Under the pieces are notes generated by a model, which did no database searches, was not told the DNA's origin, and saw only the letters and a list, made by a program, of their open reading frames with translations. 64,000 nt of DNA from an uncultured Muribaculaceae bacterium (lineage in GTDB: Bacteria > Bacteroidota > Bacteroidia > Bacteroidales > Muribaculaceae): the NCBI GenBank assembly GCA_910586995.1, contig CAJUKZ010000002.1:124001-188000 (forward strand), given 5' to 3'. The position numbers and the translations under genes were made by a program. Each line of letters starts with the position of its first letter. The stretch's first letter is position 1. Positions 32,877 through 41,882 of this stretch are shown one piece after another.

Positions 32877-32916
32877 AGCAAATAAAAATACATCACATAC
32901 AAAAAGCGAAAAAGGA

Positions 32917-33477
32917 ATGCCACGTACAGCCCCACCCGAGACAGCAGAACTGGTCGAGCGCCTGCGCGACCCGGCTGAATGCCGCAGGGCCTTCAGCGAG
33001 GTCATACGCGACTATTCCGAGCCGCTTTACTGGCAAATCAGGCGCATGGTCCAGAATCATGAAGATGCCAATGATATTCTCCAGAACACATTTATGAAAG
33101 CATGGCAGAACCTCGAAAACTTCAGAGGAGATGCCAAACTATCTACCTGGCTATATAAAATAGCCATCAATGAGAGCGTCACATTTCTGGCCAAAGAACG
33201 GAAACGCCTCAACATATCGCTCGACGATCAGGAGTCTGCTTTGATACATACCATTGAGGCAGATGAACATGTAGATGGAGACAAACTTGCCGCACAACTG
33301 CGGAAAGCTGTAGCTTCCCTCCCTGAGAAACAGCGCATTGTGTTCAATATGAAATATTATGATGATATGAAATATGAGCAGATGTCGGAGATATTAGGCA
33401 CAAGTGTAGGGGCGCTCAAAGCGTCGTACCACTTAGCAGTAAAAAAAATAGAGCAATTTATCAACAACAGCAATTAA
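32917..33477 (+). CDS. ECF-type RNA polymerase sigma factor
   Basis: A 186-residue sigma factor. Region 2 is about 35-105 (YWQIRRMVQNHEDANDILQNTFMKAWQNLENFRGDAKLSTWLYKIAINESVTFLAKERKR) and region 4 about 125-180 (LPEKQRIVFNMKYYDDMKYEQMSEILGTSVGALKASYHLAVKKIEQFI). Two genes follow on the same strand with short gaps: a single-span membrane protein that may be its anti-sigma factor and a Spy/CpxP-like periplasmic protein. The signal is probably envelope stress. Confidence 0.92.
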   Translation: MPRTAPPETAELVERLRDPAECRRAFSEVIRDYSEPLYWQIRRMVQNHEDANDILQNTFMKAWQNLENFRGDAKLSTWLYKIAINESVTFLAKERKRLNISLDDQESALIHTIEADEHVDGDKLAAQLRKAVASLPEKQRIVFNMKYYDDMKYEQMSEILGTSVGALKASYHLAVKKIEQFINNSN

Positions 33478-33528
33478 ACCTTATCCTCCGCCTAAAGTCT
33501 CATATTATAAACAATACCGCATAAAGTC

Positions 33529-33963
33529 ATGAAACCAGACAAAATCAACATATTGGAGGCTGCACAGCACCGCGACGGAATGACCGTACCGGACGGCTAC
33601 TTCAATGATTTCGTCTCCAGAATGGAAAGCATGCTGCCTCAGACCGAATTCGAATTGTCGGCTGAAGGAAAGAAAAAGCTGATAGCCGATGCCACACCTA
33701 CAAGATGGCAACGTGTCAGACCATATGTATATATGGCTGCAATGTTTGCCGGAGCATGGTGCATGCTCAAGATGTTCTCATTGCTGTCTCCCACAACCGG
33801 TGGGATAAGTTTCGACAACGATCCTATGGTAGCGGAGGCAATCAGCAACGACCAGTTCATAGACGAATATTTTCTCGACGACTACAATGAGTACGACCTG
33901 TATGACGACATGGCCGAAGACTCAACATCCATGTCGGATGTCTTTCTGACTGCTGAAAATTAG
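33529..33963 (+). CDS. Membrane protein, probable anti-sigma factor
   Basis: A 144-residue protein with one membrane helix at about residues 66-86 (YVYMAAMFAGAWCMLKMFSLL) and a very acidic C-terminus (EYFLDDYNEYDLYDDMAEDSTSMSD). It follows an ECF sigma gene by 51 bases. The N-terminal half would be cytoplasmic. No known anti-sigma motif is present; the assignment rests on position. Function otherwise unknown. Confidence 0.6.
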   Translation: MKPDKINILEAAQHRDGMTVPDGYFNDFVSRMESMLPQTEFELSAEGKKKLIADATPTRWQRVRPYVYMAAMFAGAWCMLKMFSLLSPTTGGISFDNDPMVAEAISNDQFIDEYFLDDYNEYDLYDDMAEDSTSMSDVFLTAEN

Positions 33964-33995
33964 AATCAAACGAATCTCACCGCACAATAGATCAT

Positions 33996-34499
33996 ATGAA
34001 ACGCCTGATACCATTCTTCCTGCTTGCCGCAATGTCGGTTGCCACACCTTTTACGGTCTGCGGACAAAAGCAGATGTCGGAAAACAACCGGCGCGAGTGG
34101 ACACAGCGGATGCGAGACCTGAAACACAGTTTCCTGATCGAAGCACTCAATCTCACCCGCGAACAGCAAAACCAGTTCTTCCCGCTTTATGACAGCATGG
34201 AAGACGAGTTGAACGCTCTGACGGCGCAGTCCAGAGAGCTTGAGTCGAGAATGGAAGCAAGCGGCAGCAACATCACTGACATAGAATACTCCACTGCAGC
34301 TAAAACCCTATTCGAGCAGAAAAGCAGGGAAAACGAGGTGGAAATGACATACTTCGCAAAATTTGAGAAAATCCTGACACCTAAACAGCTTTTCCAGCTT
34401 AAAGGTGCGGAACGTAACTTCACCGGACAAGTAGTACGCAGGCATGGACGCATGCGCAACGAAAACTCCCAGACCGGCGAACGAGGTCCGCGACGCTGA
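33996..34499 (+). CDS. Periplasmic Spy/CpxP-like protein
   Basis: A 167-residue protein with a signal peptide (MKRLIPFFLLAAMSVATPFTVCGQ) and a helical body containing LTREQQNQFFPLYDSMEDEL, an LTxxQ-like repeat region of the Spy/CpxP type, and a second LTPKQLFQL near 128. Such proteins bind unfolded or misfolded periplasmic proteins and damp envelope stress responses. Its place as third gene of an ECF sigma operon fits feedback control. Fine function is inferred. Confidence 0.68.
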   Translation: MKRLIPFFLLAAMSVATPFTVCGQKQMSENNRREWTQRMRDLKHSFLIEALNLTREQQNQFFPLYDSMEDELNALTAQSRELESRMEASGSNITDIEYSTAAKTLFEQKSRENEVEMTYFAKFEKILTPKQLFQLKGAERNFTGQVVRRHGRMRNENSQTGERGPRR

Positions 34500-34573
34500 C
34501 ACCGCATCTGTCCGAGGTTAAGAATCTTCATTTTCTTATATACCCGCTTCCAAAACAAAATTATACTAAAAAT

Positions 34574-34607
34574 GAAGGTTTCGGATATACATTTTTCCGA
34601 AACCTTC
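34574..34607 (+). terminator. Terminator after the ECF sigma operon
   Basis: GAAGGTTTCGGA (34574-34585) pairs perfectly with TCCGAAACCTTC (34596-34607) over 12 bp with a 10-base loop. A short T/A-rich run follows. It separates the sigma operon from the macroglobulin gene. Confidence 0.65.
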
Positions 34608-34655
34608 GTTATTATATAAGCCTACGTTTCGATTATACTCCAAAATATATTCATT

Positions 34656-37600
34656 ATGGCTATGAACACTTCAAGCATATGCAGGCGGCTCTCTTGCCGT
34701 AGTGTGCACAGTATATTAATATTAGCGATAATCATGTTGTCGTTTACCGATCCATCATATTCAAATGCAGCCTCTAAGATCAGCGAACCGGACTTCGCTT
34801 TTCCAGAAACAGTGGCTAAAAACGCAGACGAATCTTATCAAAAGGCATTGACCACAGGAGATCCGACACTAATGCTAAGGTCGCTCATCGACTATGTTAC
34901 TGCCGAAGAACTGATAACACGCGAGAACACAAGCCTATGCCTCGACAGACTGGTATCTGCCGAGGCCCATGCATCAGATCCTTGCTGCCGGGCACTTATC
35001 GACCTTATGCAAGCCATCATATACACCAAATACTATACCGCAGACAGATGGAACTTCGACCGACGCGATCTGCCTTCCACCCCATTGCCTGAAGACATAG
35101 CACAATGGAGCGGCGAACAGTTACGGGACAAGACCTTCTCGCTCGTAGACGAGGCTCTGTCGTTCTCCAACGAACTAAAAAAAGCCGAGATCTCTACATT
35201 CAAAGGCATTATAAATGCCGACAGATTGCAGACCATCTACTACCCTACCCTTTACGACTTTGTTGCATGCAAGTCGATCGACATACTCTCCACCTTCAAT
35301 TCTTCTTTGTCCGCTAAAGCAAAAGCCTCGGAACTGGTAGACTCACTTATAAATTTCCATCGCGACGGGAGTGCCCCATTTATCAACTACACAGTAGAGA
35401 AACTCAACGGCAACGCCACACTAAGTGAATTTACCAATCTATATCATAAGTATAGCTACTCGGAGTTCAGCGGACAATTCCTGACTGCCAATGCCTCAGA
35501 CTATTATTCTTACAAGCCTACCAGGGAATATGCAGACATGCTACGCGAGTTTGTGAAAAAATATCCGGCATACTGGGATAAGGGCAGCATAACCAACCGC
35601 CTGAATCAAATACTTAACAAGCGCATCAACAGCGATATAAACATTCCATTGGCAATACCGGGACATCCTTTCACTGTCGATGTAACAATGGATAACGCCA
35701 ACAAGGCCATAATTAATTTCTACAAGCTGAACGGTACATATTACGACTCTTATATAAAGTCCTCAGAACTACCATCCGGGAAGCCCAGCATGACAGTGTC
35801 CGTGGAATGCGACAGCATAGCTCCATTCTCGGCCAAGAAATCAGTACAGGTCACATTGCCGGAAGAAGGGTTCTATGCAGTTGTCCTGAGTAGTCCGGAG
35901 ATAAAGAATTCCGTCAATAACAACCCACCGGTGATACAATGCACCAACCTATTCGGTATACATGCCGAACAGGTCAATTCCTCGAACCACGCCATGATTT
36001 CTGTAAATCCCACCGACGGACGCCCCGTGGCCGGTGTGTCTGTGGATTTCAGAACCGAAACTTGGAAAAACGGGCGTAATACACATGAACTGAAACATAT
36101 CGGCAAAACAGGTAGCAACGGACAGTATATTTATCCTGCGACTCAGACTGTGCAGGAATCCGGACGGTTTATCCTGTCGAAAGGAAACAGCAAATTCATA
36201 TCATACAATTCTTATATAAGCATAGGAGATAACGACAATACGGACGAGAGCTACAATGCCACAGGATACACTTCGCTGGCACTCTACCGTCCCGGCGACA
36301 ATGTGGATTTTGTCTTCGTGACATCTTTCCGCAAAGGCAATGAAGCAGGCTTGCTTCGCGACAAAGAAGCAAAGGTTATACTACGCGATGCCAATTATTC
36401 TCCAATCGATACATTGGCTACACGTACTGACATGTATGGACGTATCACCGGCTCTATGACCATTCCCAAAGGTCTGCTTACCGGACAATATACCCTCTCT
36501 CTGCTAATCGACCGGGCTAATGGCCGATCTCAGACCATATGCAACAAATCGTTCGAAGTCAGCGACTATAAACTGCCGCAATTCCACGTTGAGATTACAG
36601 CCGTGCGCCACGATTTTCCGAAAAAAGGCGATGTGACTCTTGACGGCAAAGCACTGACATACACAGACTTTCCGGTAGCCGAAGCAAAAGTGCAAATCGG
36701 ACTGTCGACCTGTACGCGCATGCGCTGGTGGTATGGCGGCTCCGAGCGCAAGATCACAACTGCCGACACGGTAACTGCCACCGATGGGTCATTCTCTATC
36801 ACGTTTGACAACCAGACACTCAGAAGTGCCGAATCCGAAGCCTTTACTGCACAATTCGACGTAACTTCCACCACCGGCGAGACTCAATCCTGCACCAAAA
36901 GCTTCACAGACGGCAAACCATACATAATCAGCGTCTCAGGCGATACATTCGACCAGACCAAACCGGCAAAGCTCGACATGCAGGTATTCGATGAAGAATA
37001 CAAGCCTGTCAAGTCTTTGGCTATGACCTACAAATTATTCAAGGGCAATGATAAAGATGCCGTCGCTGCCGGTGACTTCAATATATCCGATACTTCACTG
37101 GATTTCAGCAAGCTGCCACAAGGCAAATACAGACTTAGTATATCTACAGCAGATACAGCACTTGCCAAACCGGATGAAGTAGACATCACTCTATACAATC
37201 CTGAAGCCAAGACTCCTGCTGTTGAAACGCCATTGTGGTCTCCTGACTCAAATCTGACATTCAAGAACGGTAGCGCCAAAATTCTTTACAGCACGGCCAA
37301 AAACGACGCATACATATATTGCATCACCGCGGACTCTAATGGAAATTTCAAAATTTCCGGATTTGAAGTTGGCCGCGGGTATCACAGACTTACCGTAAAA
37401 CCACTGGACAATACAGCTGAAAAGACCTACGTAACACTCGTTACCGTAAAGGATTTCAAACAGACTAAAATTTCCTTTGAGATTGCCAATCCTGACGCAG
37501 CCGAACGTCTTGATCTGGCAGTAGAGAGCTTCCGCGACAGACTTGTTCCGGGCAATTCCGAAAGCTGGACATTCAAAACCACCGATTCCAAAGGCCGGCC

Positions 37601-40304
37601 GGTGAAGTCAGCCATGATTCTCGATGTATATAACCTTGCCCTTAACAAGATATGCCAGCAGTATTTCAGCGGCAATCCGGTGTCCCGCCCCTTCCTGGCT
37701 CACAATATCGCATTGGATAATCTCTCAGGCTACAGAATCAACAGCGTCCTGAATCAGCAGACAAAATACGTCAACACACCCGACCTGAGTCAACCGACAT
37801 TCAAGGACTACGGACTTGGATTCGGGTTCAGCAGTATTCGAAATCTTAGAATACGCGGTATGGCCAAAGCAAAAATGCAGGCAGACGCCGACATGTTCGC
37901 CGACGATGCTCTTGTACTGTATGAATCCGTAACCATGTCGTCGGCAGCAGCAAACGGCGCAATAGCAAAGGAGGAAGTCGCCGAAGCGGAAGTCGAGGAA
38001 GATGGAGGAGAAACTGGCGGTAGCCAAACAGAACATAACGACCAATATCGTCCGGCGGAAATGCCGCTCATGATGTTCCATCCGACATTGGAGACTGGTG
38101 CTGATGGCACTGAGACGATCAGATTCACCGTGCCTAATGCAAACGCATCTTGGAGAATGGCTCTTGTGGCATTCACAGAAAGCCTTAATACAGCATTCAT
38201 TCAAAAAGATTTCATCACCTCAAAACCATTGATGGTTGCAGCCAACGCGCCGCGTTTCATGCGCTCTGGCGACAAGGCCATAATACCAGCATCGGTTATG
38301 AATGCAACAGACAGTACCCTGAACGCCTCTGTTCGTATCGAAATCTTCGATCCCATAACATCGGATGTAATCTCATCCGAGACATATGATGTCTCCATTG
38401 AGGCCGGATCGTATGCTAAGGTAGAGACTACGGTAACAGCCAACGGGCACTCCTCAGCCATAGGCTACAGGGTGCGCGCAACCTCCGGATTGTTTACCGA
38501 CGGCGAGCAGATAGCACTACCCGTATTGCCATCCGCTGAATCTGTAATAGAAAGTAAACCTTTCTATCTCGCTCCGGGAACGACCGACTTTGATCTGACC
38601 ATCCCAGATCTGCCATCCAACGCTTTCGTCAATCTAAGCTACTGCGACAATCCCCGATGGATGGTGGTAGGCGCACTACCCGGACTGCTCAAAGACATGT
38701 GCGACAATGCCAATTCAGCATCCGCAGCCATATATTCAGTGTGCATGGCAGAAGGAATCATCAAGAACCACAGCAATATACGCGAAGCCATAGAGCAATG
38801 GAGCAAAAATCCGTCCGACTCAATGCTGATCTCAATGCTTGAGAAAAACGACAATCTGAAATCTACCGTGCTCAATGCTACGCCTTGGGTCCGGGAGGCA
38901 GCTGATGATACCGAACGCATGGCACGTCTCGCGCTTCTGTTCGACCGCAAACAGACAAAGGCCAACTTCGACAAAGCCAAGGAGACCCTAAAAAAACTCT
39001 ATGCCTCGTCGGGAGGATGGATGTGGTATGCCCAGGCACATGAAGCATCAAGGTGGACCACTCAGAATATCCTCGGGATGATGGGTGATCTCCGAAAGTT
39101 AGGCTATTTGCCAAAAGACAAGGAACTTGACGGCATGATCGAATCATCGGTGCGCTGGCTCGATGACGATGTAGTCAGGAGCTGGAAGAAATACGGACAT
39201 CCGGAAAATTACGCCGAGTATGTGTTCGTACGCGATCTTTATCCAACCATAGGGATGGAAAGCGGCGCACGCGACTTGACAGCAGCAGTGGTCCAGTACA
39301 TAGTGGGCAATTGGCGAAAATACACCCTCGCCGATAAACCGATGGCGGCAATGATCCTCTACAAGCACGGATACCGCGAACTGGCAGCGCAAGTACTCGA
39401 GTCAATGCGGCAGTTCAGCAAATACACTCCGGAGCGTGGCATGTGGTTTCCTTCGTTCGACGACGAAAAACCGTGGTGGAACATGCCCAAGAACATAGCC
39501 ACTGCACTCGCCCTTGATGCATTCGCAGAGATCGATCCGGCATCGCCAGACAAAGACAGACTCGCCCAATGGCTCATACTACAGAAGGAAGCCCAGAACT
39601 GGGGCACATCCGTAGCCACAACACAGGTGATATCGTCTCTGCTCAACTCTGCGGCTACAACTCTACAGCCGGCTTCAACAACCGTCTTTACTCTCGACGG
39701 TACTAAACTCAATCCGTCGAAGACCGAACGCCTGACCGGTAGTTTCGATATGCCTCTTGGACATCTGTCGCCTTCAGGAAAGACTTTGCACCTGACCCGC
39801 AGCGGCAACAACCTGACACAAGCATTCGGATCTATCGTCGTACGCTACGAGTCAAATCCTGCCGACATAAAAGCATCAGACTGCGATGCAGTGAGCATAA
39901 CAAAGCGTCTGCTTCGCCGCGAAGCTACAGACAGCGGTTATCAATGGACTGAGGCCGATCAAATCTCAACCGGCGACCGTGTGAAAGTTCTTCTGACAAT
40001 CGAAACGAGCCGCGACATGGAGTATGTGGTGATCGATGACAACCGTGCCGCCGCATTCGAGCCAGTCGATCAGCTTCCAGGATATGAGTACAGTGAAGGT
40101 GTGGCATTCTACCGCGAGAACTCCGATGCAGCCACTCGCTTCTTCATACAATATATGCCCAAAGGCACATACATGCTGCAATACGAGCTTAATGTCAATA
40201 ATGCAGGAGTCTTCACCTCAGGGCTTGCAACCATACAGAGCCAGTACGCGCCGGCTATGACAGCACACTCCTCCGGAACACTCCTTACCGTGGGGCAGAA
40301 ATAA
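34656..40304 (+). CDS. Alpha-2-macroglobulin family protein without thioester motif
   Basis: A 1882-residue exported protein with an N-terminal signal segment (1-37). Macroglobulin domains occupy the middle: YRPGDNVDFVFVTSFRKG near 550 is an MG-type stretch, and the A2M domain around 1140-1200 has PTLETGADGTETIRFTVPNANASWRMALVAFTES. Between them an acidic Gly/Glu stretch (EEVAEAEVEEDGGETGG, near 1108) could be a bait or linker region. The place where thioester forms have CxEQ (LPGLLKDMCDNANSAS, Cys1349) lacks that motif, so it probably does not trap proteases covalently. The C-terminal alpha-helical and receptor-like domains follow. It stands alone with no penicillin-binding protein beside it. 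Length is typical for Bacteroidetes. Confidence 0.85.
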   Translation: MAMNTSSICRRLSCRSVHSILILAIIMLSFTDPSYSNAASKISEPDFAFPETVAKNADESYQKALTTGDPTLMLRSLIDYVTAEELITRENTSLCLDRLVSAEAHASDPCCRALIDLMQAIIYTKYYTADRWNFDRRDLPSTPLPEDIAQWSGEQLRDKTFSLVDEALSFSNELKKAEISTFKGIINADRLQTIYYPTLYDFVACKSIDILSTFNSSLSAKAKASELVDSLINFHRDGSAPFINYTVEKLNGNATLSEFTNLYHKYSYSEFSGQFLTANASDYYSYKPTREYADMLREFVKKYPAYWDKGSITNRLNQILNKRINSDINIPLAIPGHPFTVDVTMDNANKAIINFYKLNGTYYDSYIKSSELPSGKPSMTVSVECDSIAPFSAKKSVQVTLPEEGFYAVVLSSPEIKNSVNNNPPVIQCTNLFGIHAEQVNSSNHAMISVNPTDGRPVAGVSVDFRTETWKNGRNTHELKHIGKTGSNGQYIYPATQTVQESGRFILSKGNSKFISYNSYISIGDNDNTDESYNATGYTSLALYRPGDNVDFVFVTSFRKGNEAGLLRDKEAKVILRDANYSPIDTLATRTDMYGRITGSMTIPKGLLTGQYTLSLLIDRANGRSQTICNKSFEVSDYKLPQFHVEITAVRHDFPKKGDVTLDGKALTYTDFPVAEAKVQIGLSTCTRMRWWYGGSERKITTADTVTATDGSFSITFDNQTLRSAESEAFTAQFDVTSTTGETQSCTKSFTDGKPYIISVSGDTFDQTKPAKLDMQVFDEEYKPVKSLAMTYKLFKGNDKDAVAAGDFNISDTSLDFSKLPQGKYRLSISTADTALAKPDEVDITLYNPEAKTPAVETPLWSPDSNLTFKNGSAKILYSTAKNDAYIYCITADSNGNFKISGFEVGRGYHRLTVKPLDNTAEKTYVTLVTVKDFKQTKISFEIANPDAAERLDLAVESFRDRLVPGNSESWTFKTTDSKGRPVKSAMILDVYNLALNKICQQYFSGNPVSRPFLAHNIALDNLSGYRINSVLNQQTKYVNTPDLSQPTFKDYGLGFGFSSIRNLRIRGMAKAKMQADADMFADDALVLYESVTMSSAAANGAIAKEEVAEAEVEEDGGETGGSQTEHNDQYRPAEMPLMMFHPTLETGADGTETIRFTVPNANASWRMALVAFTESLNTAFIQKDFITSKPLMVAANAPRFMRSGDKAIIPASVMNATDSTLNASVRIEIFDPITSDVISSETYDVSIEAGSYAKVETTVTANGHSSAIGYRVRATSGLFTDGEQIALPVLPSAESVIESKPFYLAPGTTDFDLTIPDLPSNAFVNLSYCDNPRWMVVGALPGLLKDMCDNANSASAAIYSVCMAEGIIKNHSNIREAIEQWSKNPSDSMLISMLEKNDNLKSTVLNATPWVREAADDTERMARLALLFDRKQTKANFDKAKETLKKLYASSGGWMWYAQAHEASRWTTQNILGMMGDLRKLGYLPKDKELDGMIESSVRWLDDDVVRSWKKYGHPENYAEYVFVRDLYPTIGMESGARDLTAAVVQYIVGNWRKYTLADKPMAAMILYKHGYRELAAQVLESMRQFSKYTPERGMWFPSFDDEKPWWNMPKNIATALALDAFAEIDPASPDKDRLAQWLILQKEAQNWGTSVATTQVISSLLNSAATTLQPASTTVFTLDGTKLNPSKTERLTGSFDMPLGHLSPSGKTLHLTRSGNNLTQAFGSIVVRYESNPADIKASDCDAVSITKRLLRREATDSGYQWTEADQISTGDRVKVLLTIETSRDMEYVVIDDNRAAAFEPVDQLPGYEYSEGVAFYRENSDAATRFFIQYMPKGTYMLQYELNVNNAGVFTSGLATIQSQYAPAMTAHSSGTLLTVGQK

Positions 40305-40335
40305 TCATGCTTATAAACATGTATTTTAAATAACC

Positions 40336-40380
40336 AAATCGCATTTCGCAGAAACATCTACCTGCGGAATGCGATTTTTG
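40336..40380 (+). terminator. Terminator after the macroglobulin gene
   Basis: AAATCGCATTTCGCAG (40336-40351) pairs with CTGCGGAATGCGATTT (40362-40377), one wobble pair, followed by TTTG. A TAACTTTG box (40383-40390) after it may belong to the dedA promoter. Confidence 0.8.
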
Positions 40381-40413
40381 TGTAACTTTGCATTCTGAAA
40401 AACAAAAGAATAT

Positions 40414-41124
40414 ATGGAACTTGATATTATACTTGCCATCAACCAGTTCTCTGACTGGTTCAATGCGGCCAATTTTTTCGACTGGTTTGTCAATAATGCC
40501 GGCTACCTTATGGTTTTCATATTTATGATGGTCGAAAGTTCGTTCATCCCGTTTCCTTCCGAGGTGATAGTCCCTCCGGCAGCATATCTGGCTTGTGTCA
40601 GCGACTCTACATCAGACATGAATGTCTTTTTAGTAGTGCTTGTCGCCACAGCAGGTGCTATCGTTGGCGCTTTGGTCAACTATTACATAGCCATGTTCAT
40701 CGGCCGGCCGATCGTCTATGGATTCGCCGACAGCCGTTTGGGGCACGCATGCCTGATCGACAGGCAGAAAGTTGATAAGGCCGAGGCTTATTTCGACAAA
40801 CACGGGGCAATATCCACTTTCATCGGCCGATTGATACCGGCCGTCCGGCAACTGATATCCATTCCCGCAGGACTCGCACGCATGAACGTAGGTAAATTCG
40901 TTATTTTCACCGGACTCGGAGCAATGGTATGGAATATCATATTGGCGTTGCTTGGATGGTGGCTTGCGGCTACTGTTCCCTTGAAGGACCTTTTCTCTAT
41001 GGTTGAGCAATACAACGACTATCTGACATATTTCGGCTTTGCCATAGGTGTCATATGCTTGGGAATCATACTCTGGAACGCATTCAAACCACGCAAGACA
41101 GACAGTGATTCCAACAAGGGATAA
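40414..41124 (+). CDS. DedA-family membrane protein
   Basis: A 236-residue inner-membrane protein of the DedA/VTT family, now linked to lipid scrambling and carrier transport. Typical are FFDWFVNNAGYLMVFIFMMVESSFIPFPSEVIVPPAAYLA near the start, and FIGRLIPAVRQLISIPAGLARMNVGKFVIFTGLGAMVWN. The conserved G..P..R..I..PAG stretch is intact. About five hydrophobic segments are present. It lies upstream of rpe with a 63-base gap. Confidence 0.9.
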   Translation: MELDIILAINQFSDWFNAANFFDWFVNNAGYLMVFIFMMVESSFIPFPSEVIVPPAAYLACVSDSTSDMNVFLVVLVATAGAIVGALVNYYIAMFIGRPIVYGFADSRLGHACLIDRQKVDKAEAYFDKHGAISTFIGRLIPAVRQLISIPAGLARMNVGKFVIFTGLGAMVWNIILALLGWWLAATVPLKDLFSMVEQYNDYLTYFGFAIGVICLGIILWNAFKPRKTDSDSNKG

Positions 41125-41187
41125 AAAACACCCCCACTCCACAGCAGACACGCATATTCTGAACCACATTCATTACAGATCAACGGA

Positions 41188-41832
41188 ATGCTTATTTCAC
41201 CTTCGATTCTCAGCGCCGACTTCGGCAACCTCAACAAAGCGATCTCAATGCTGAACGAAAGCCGCTCAGCCATGATACACCTTGATGTCATGGACGGCGT
41301 CTTCGTACCCAACATATCATTTGGATTCCCGGTCACCAAGGCTGTGGCTTCCATGACAAACCTTCCGCTTGACGTGCACCTGATGATAGCAGATCCACAG
41401 AAATACGTAAATCAGGTAAGAGATTCTGGTGCAACCATTATGAATGTACATCAGGAAGCCTGCGTGCATCTGCACCGCTGCATCCAGTCTATAAAAGCTG
41501 CCGGGATGAAAGCTGCAGTGACACTCAATCCTGCAACTCCTGTAGTGATGCTCGAAGATGTGATCGAGGACATTGACATGGCCCTGATCATGAGCGTTAA
41601 CCCGGGATTCGGAGGTCAGAAGTTCATACCGTCGGCACTCCACAAGGTAGAACAACTGCGCAAGATGATAGACTCGTCGTCATCAAAGGCCATAATCCAG
41701 GTCGATGGTGGAGTAAATCTTGAGACCGGACGACTGCTTGCGGCAGCCGGAGCGGATTCTCTTGTGGCCGGAAACTTTGTATTCTCTGCAGAAGATCCAC
41801 TGAAAGCAATAGCTGAACTTGCAGAGCTATAA
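41188..41832 (+). CDS. rpe: Ribulose-phosphate 3-epimerase
   Basis: A 214-residue TIM-barrel enzyme of the pentose phosphate path. The motifs SPSILSADFGNLNKAI, HLDVMDGVFVPNISFGFPV, DVHLMI, VNPGFGGQKFI and VDGGVNLETG are those of the family, with the metal-binding and catalytic His/Asp residues in place. It is the first of a run of plus-strand genes rpe-ftsK-lolA-trxB-methyltransferase-radA. Confidence 0.96.
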   Translation: MLISPSILSADFGNLNKAISMLNESRSAMIHLDVMDGVFVPNISFGFPVTKAVASMTNLPLDVHLMIADPQKYVNQVRDSGATIMNVHQEACVHLHRCIQSIKAAGMKAAVTLNPATPVVMLEDVIEDIDMALIMSVNPGFGGQKFIPSALHKVEQLRKMIDSSSSKAIIQVDGGVNLETGRLLAAAGADSLVAGNFVFSAEDPLKAIAELAEL

Positions 41833-41882
41833 CCCTCGTTCCACATCCCTACCTCACACCTCTTTTCTCAACACATATACCA

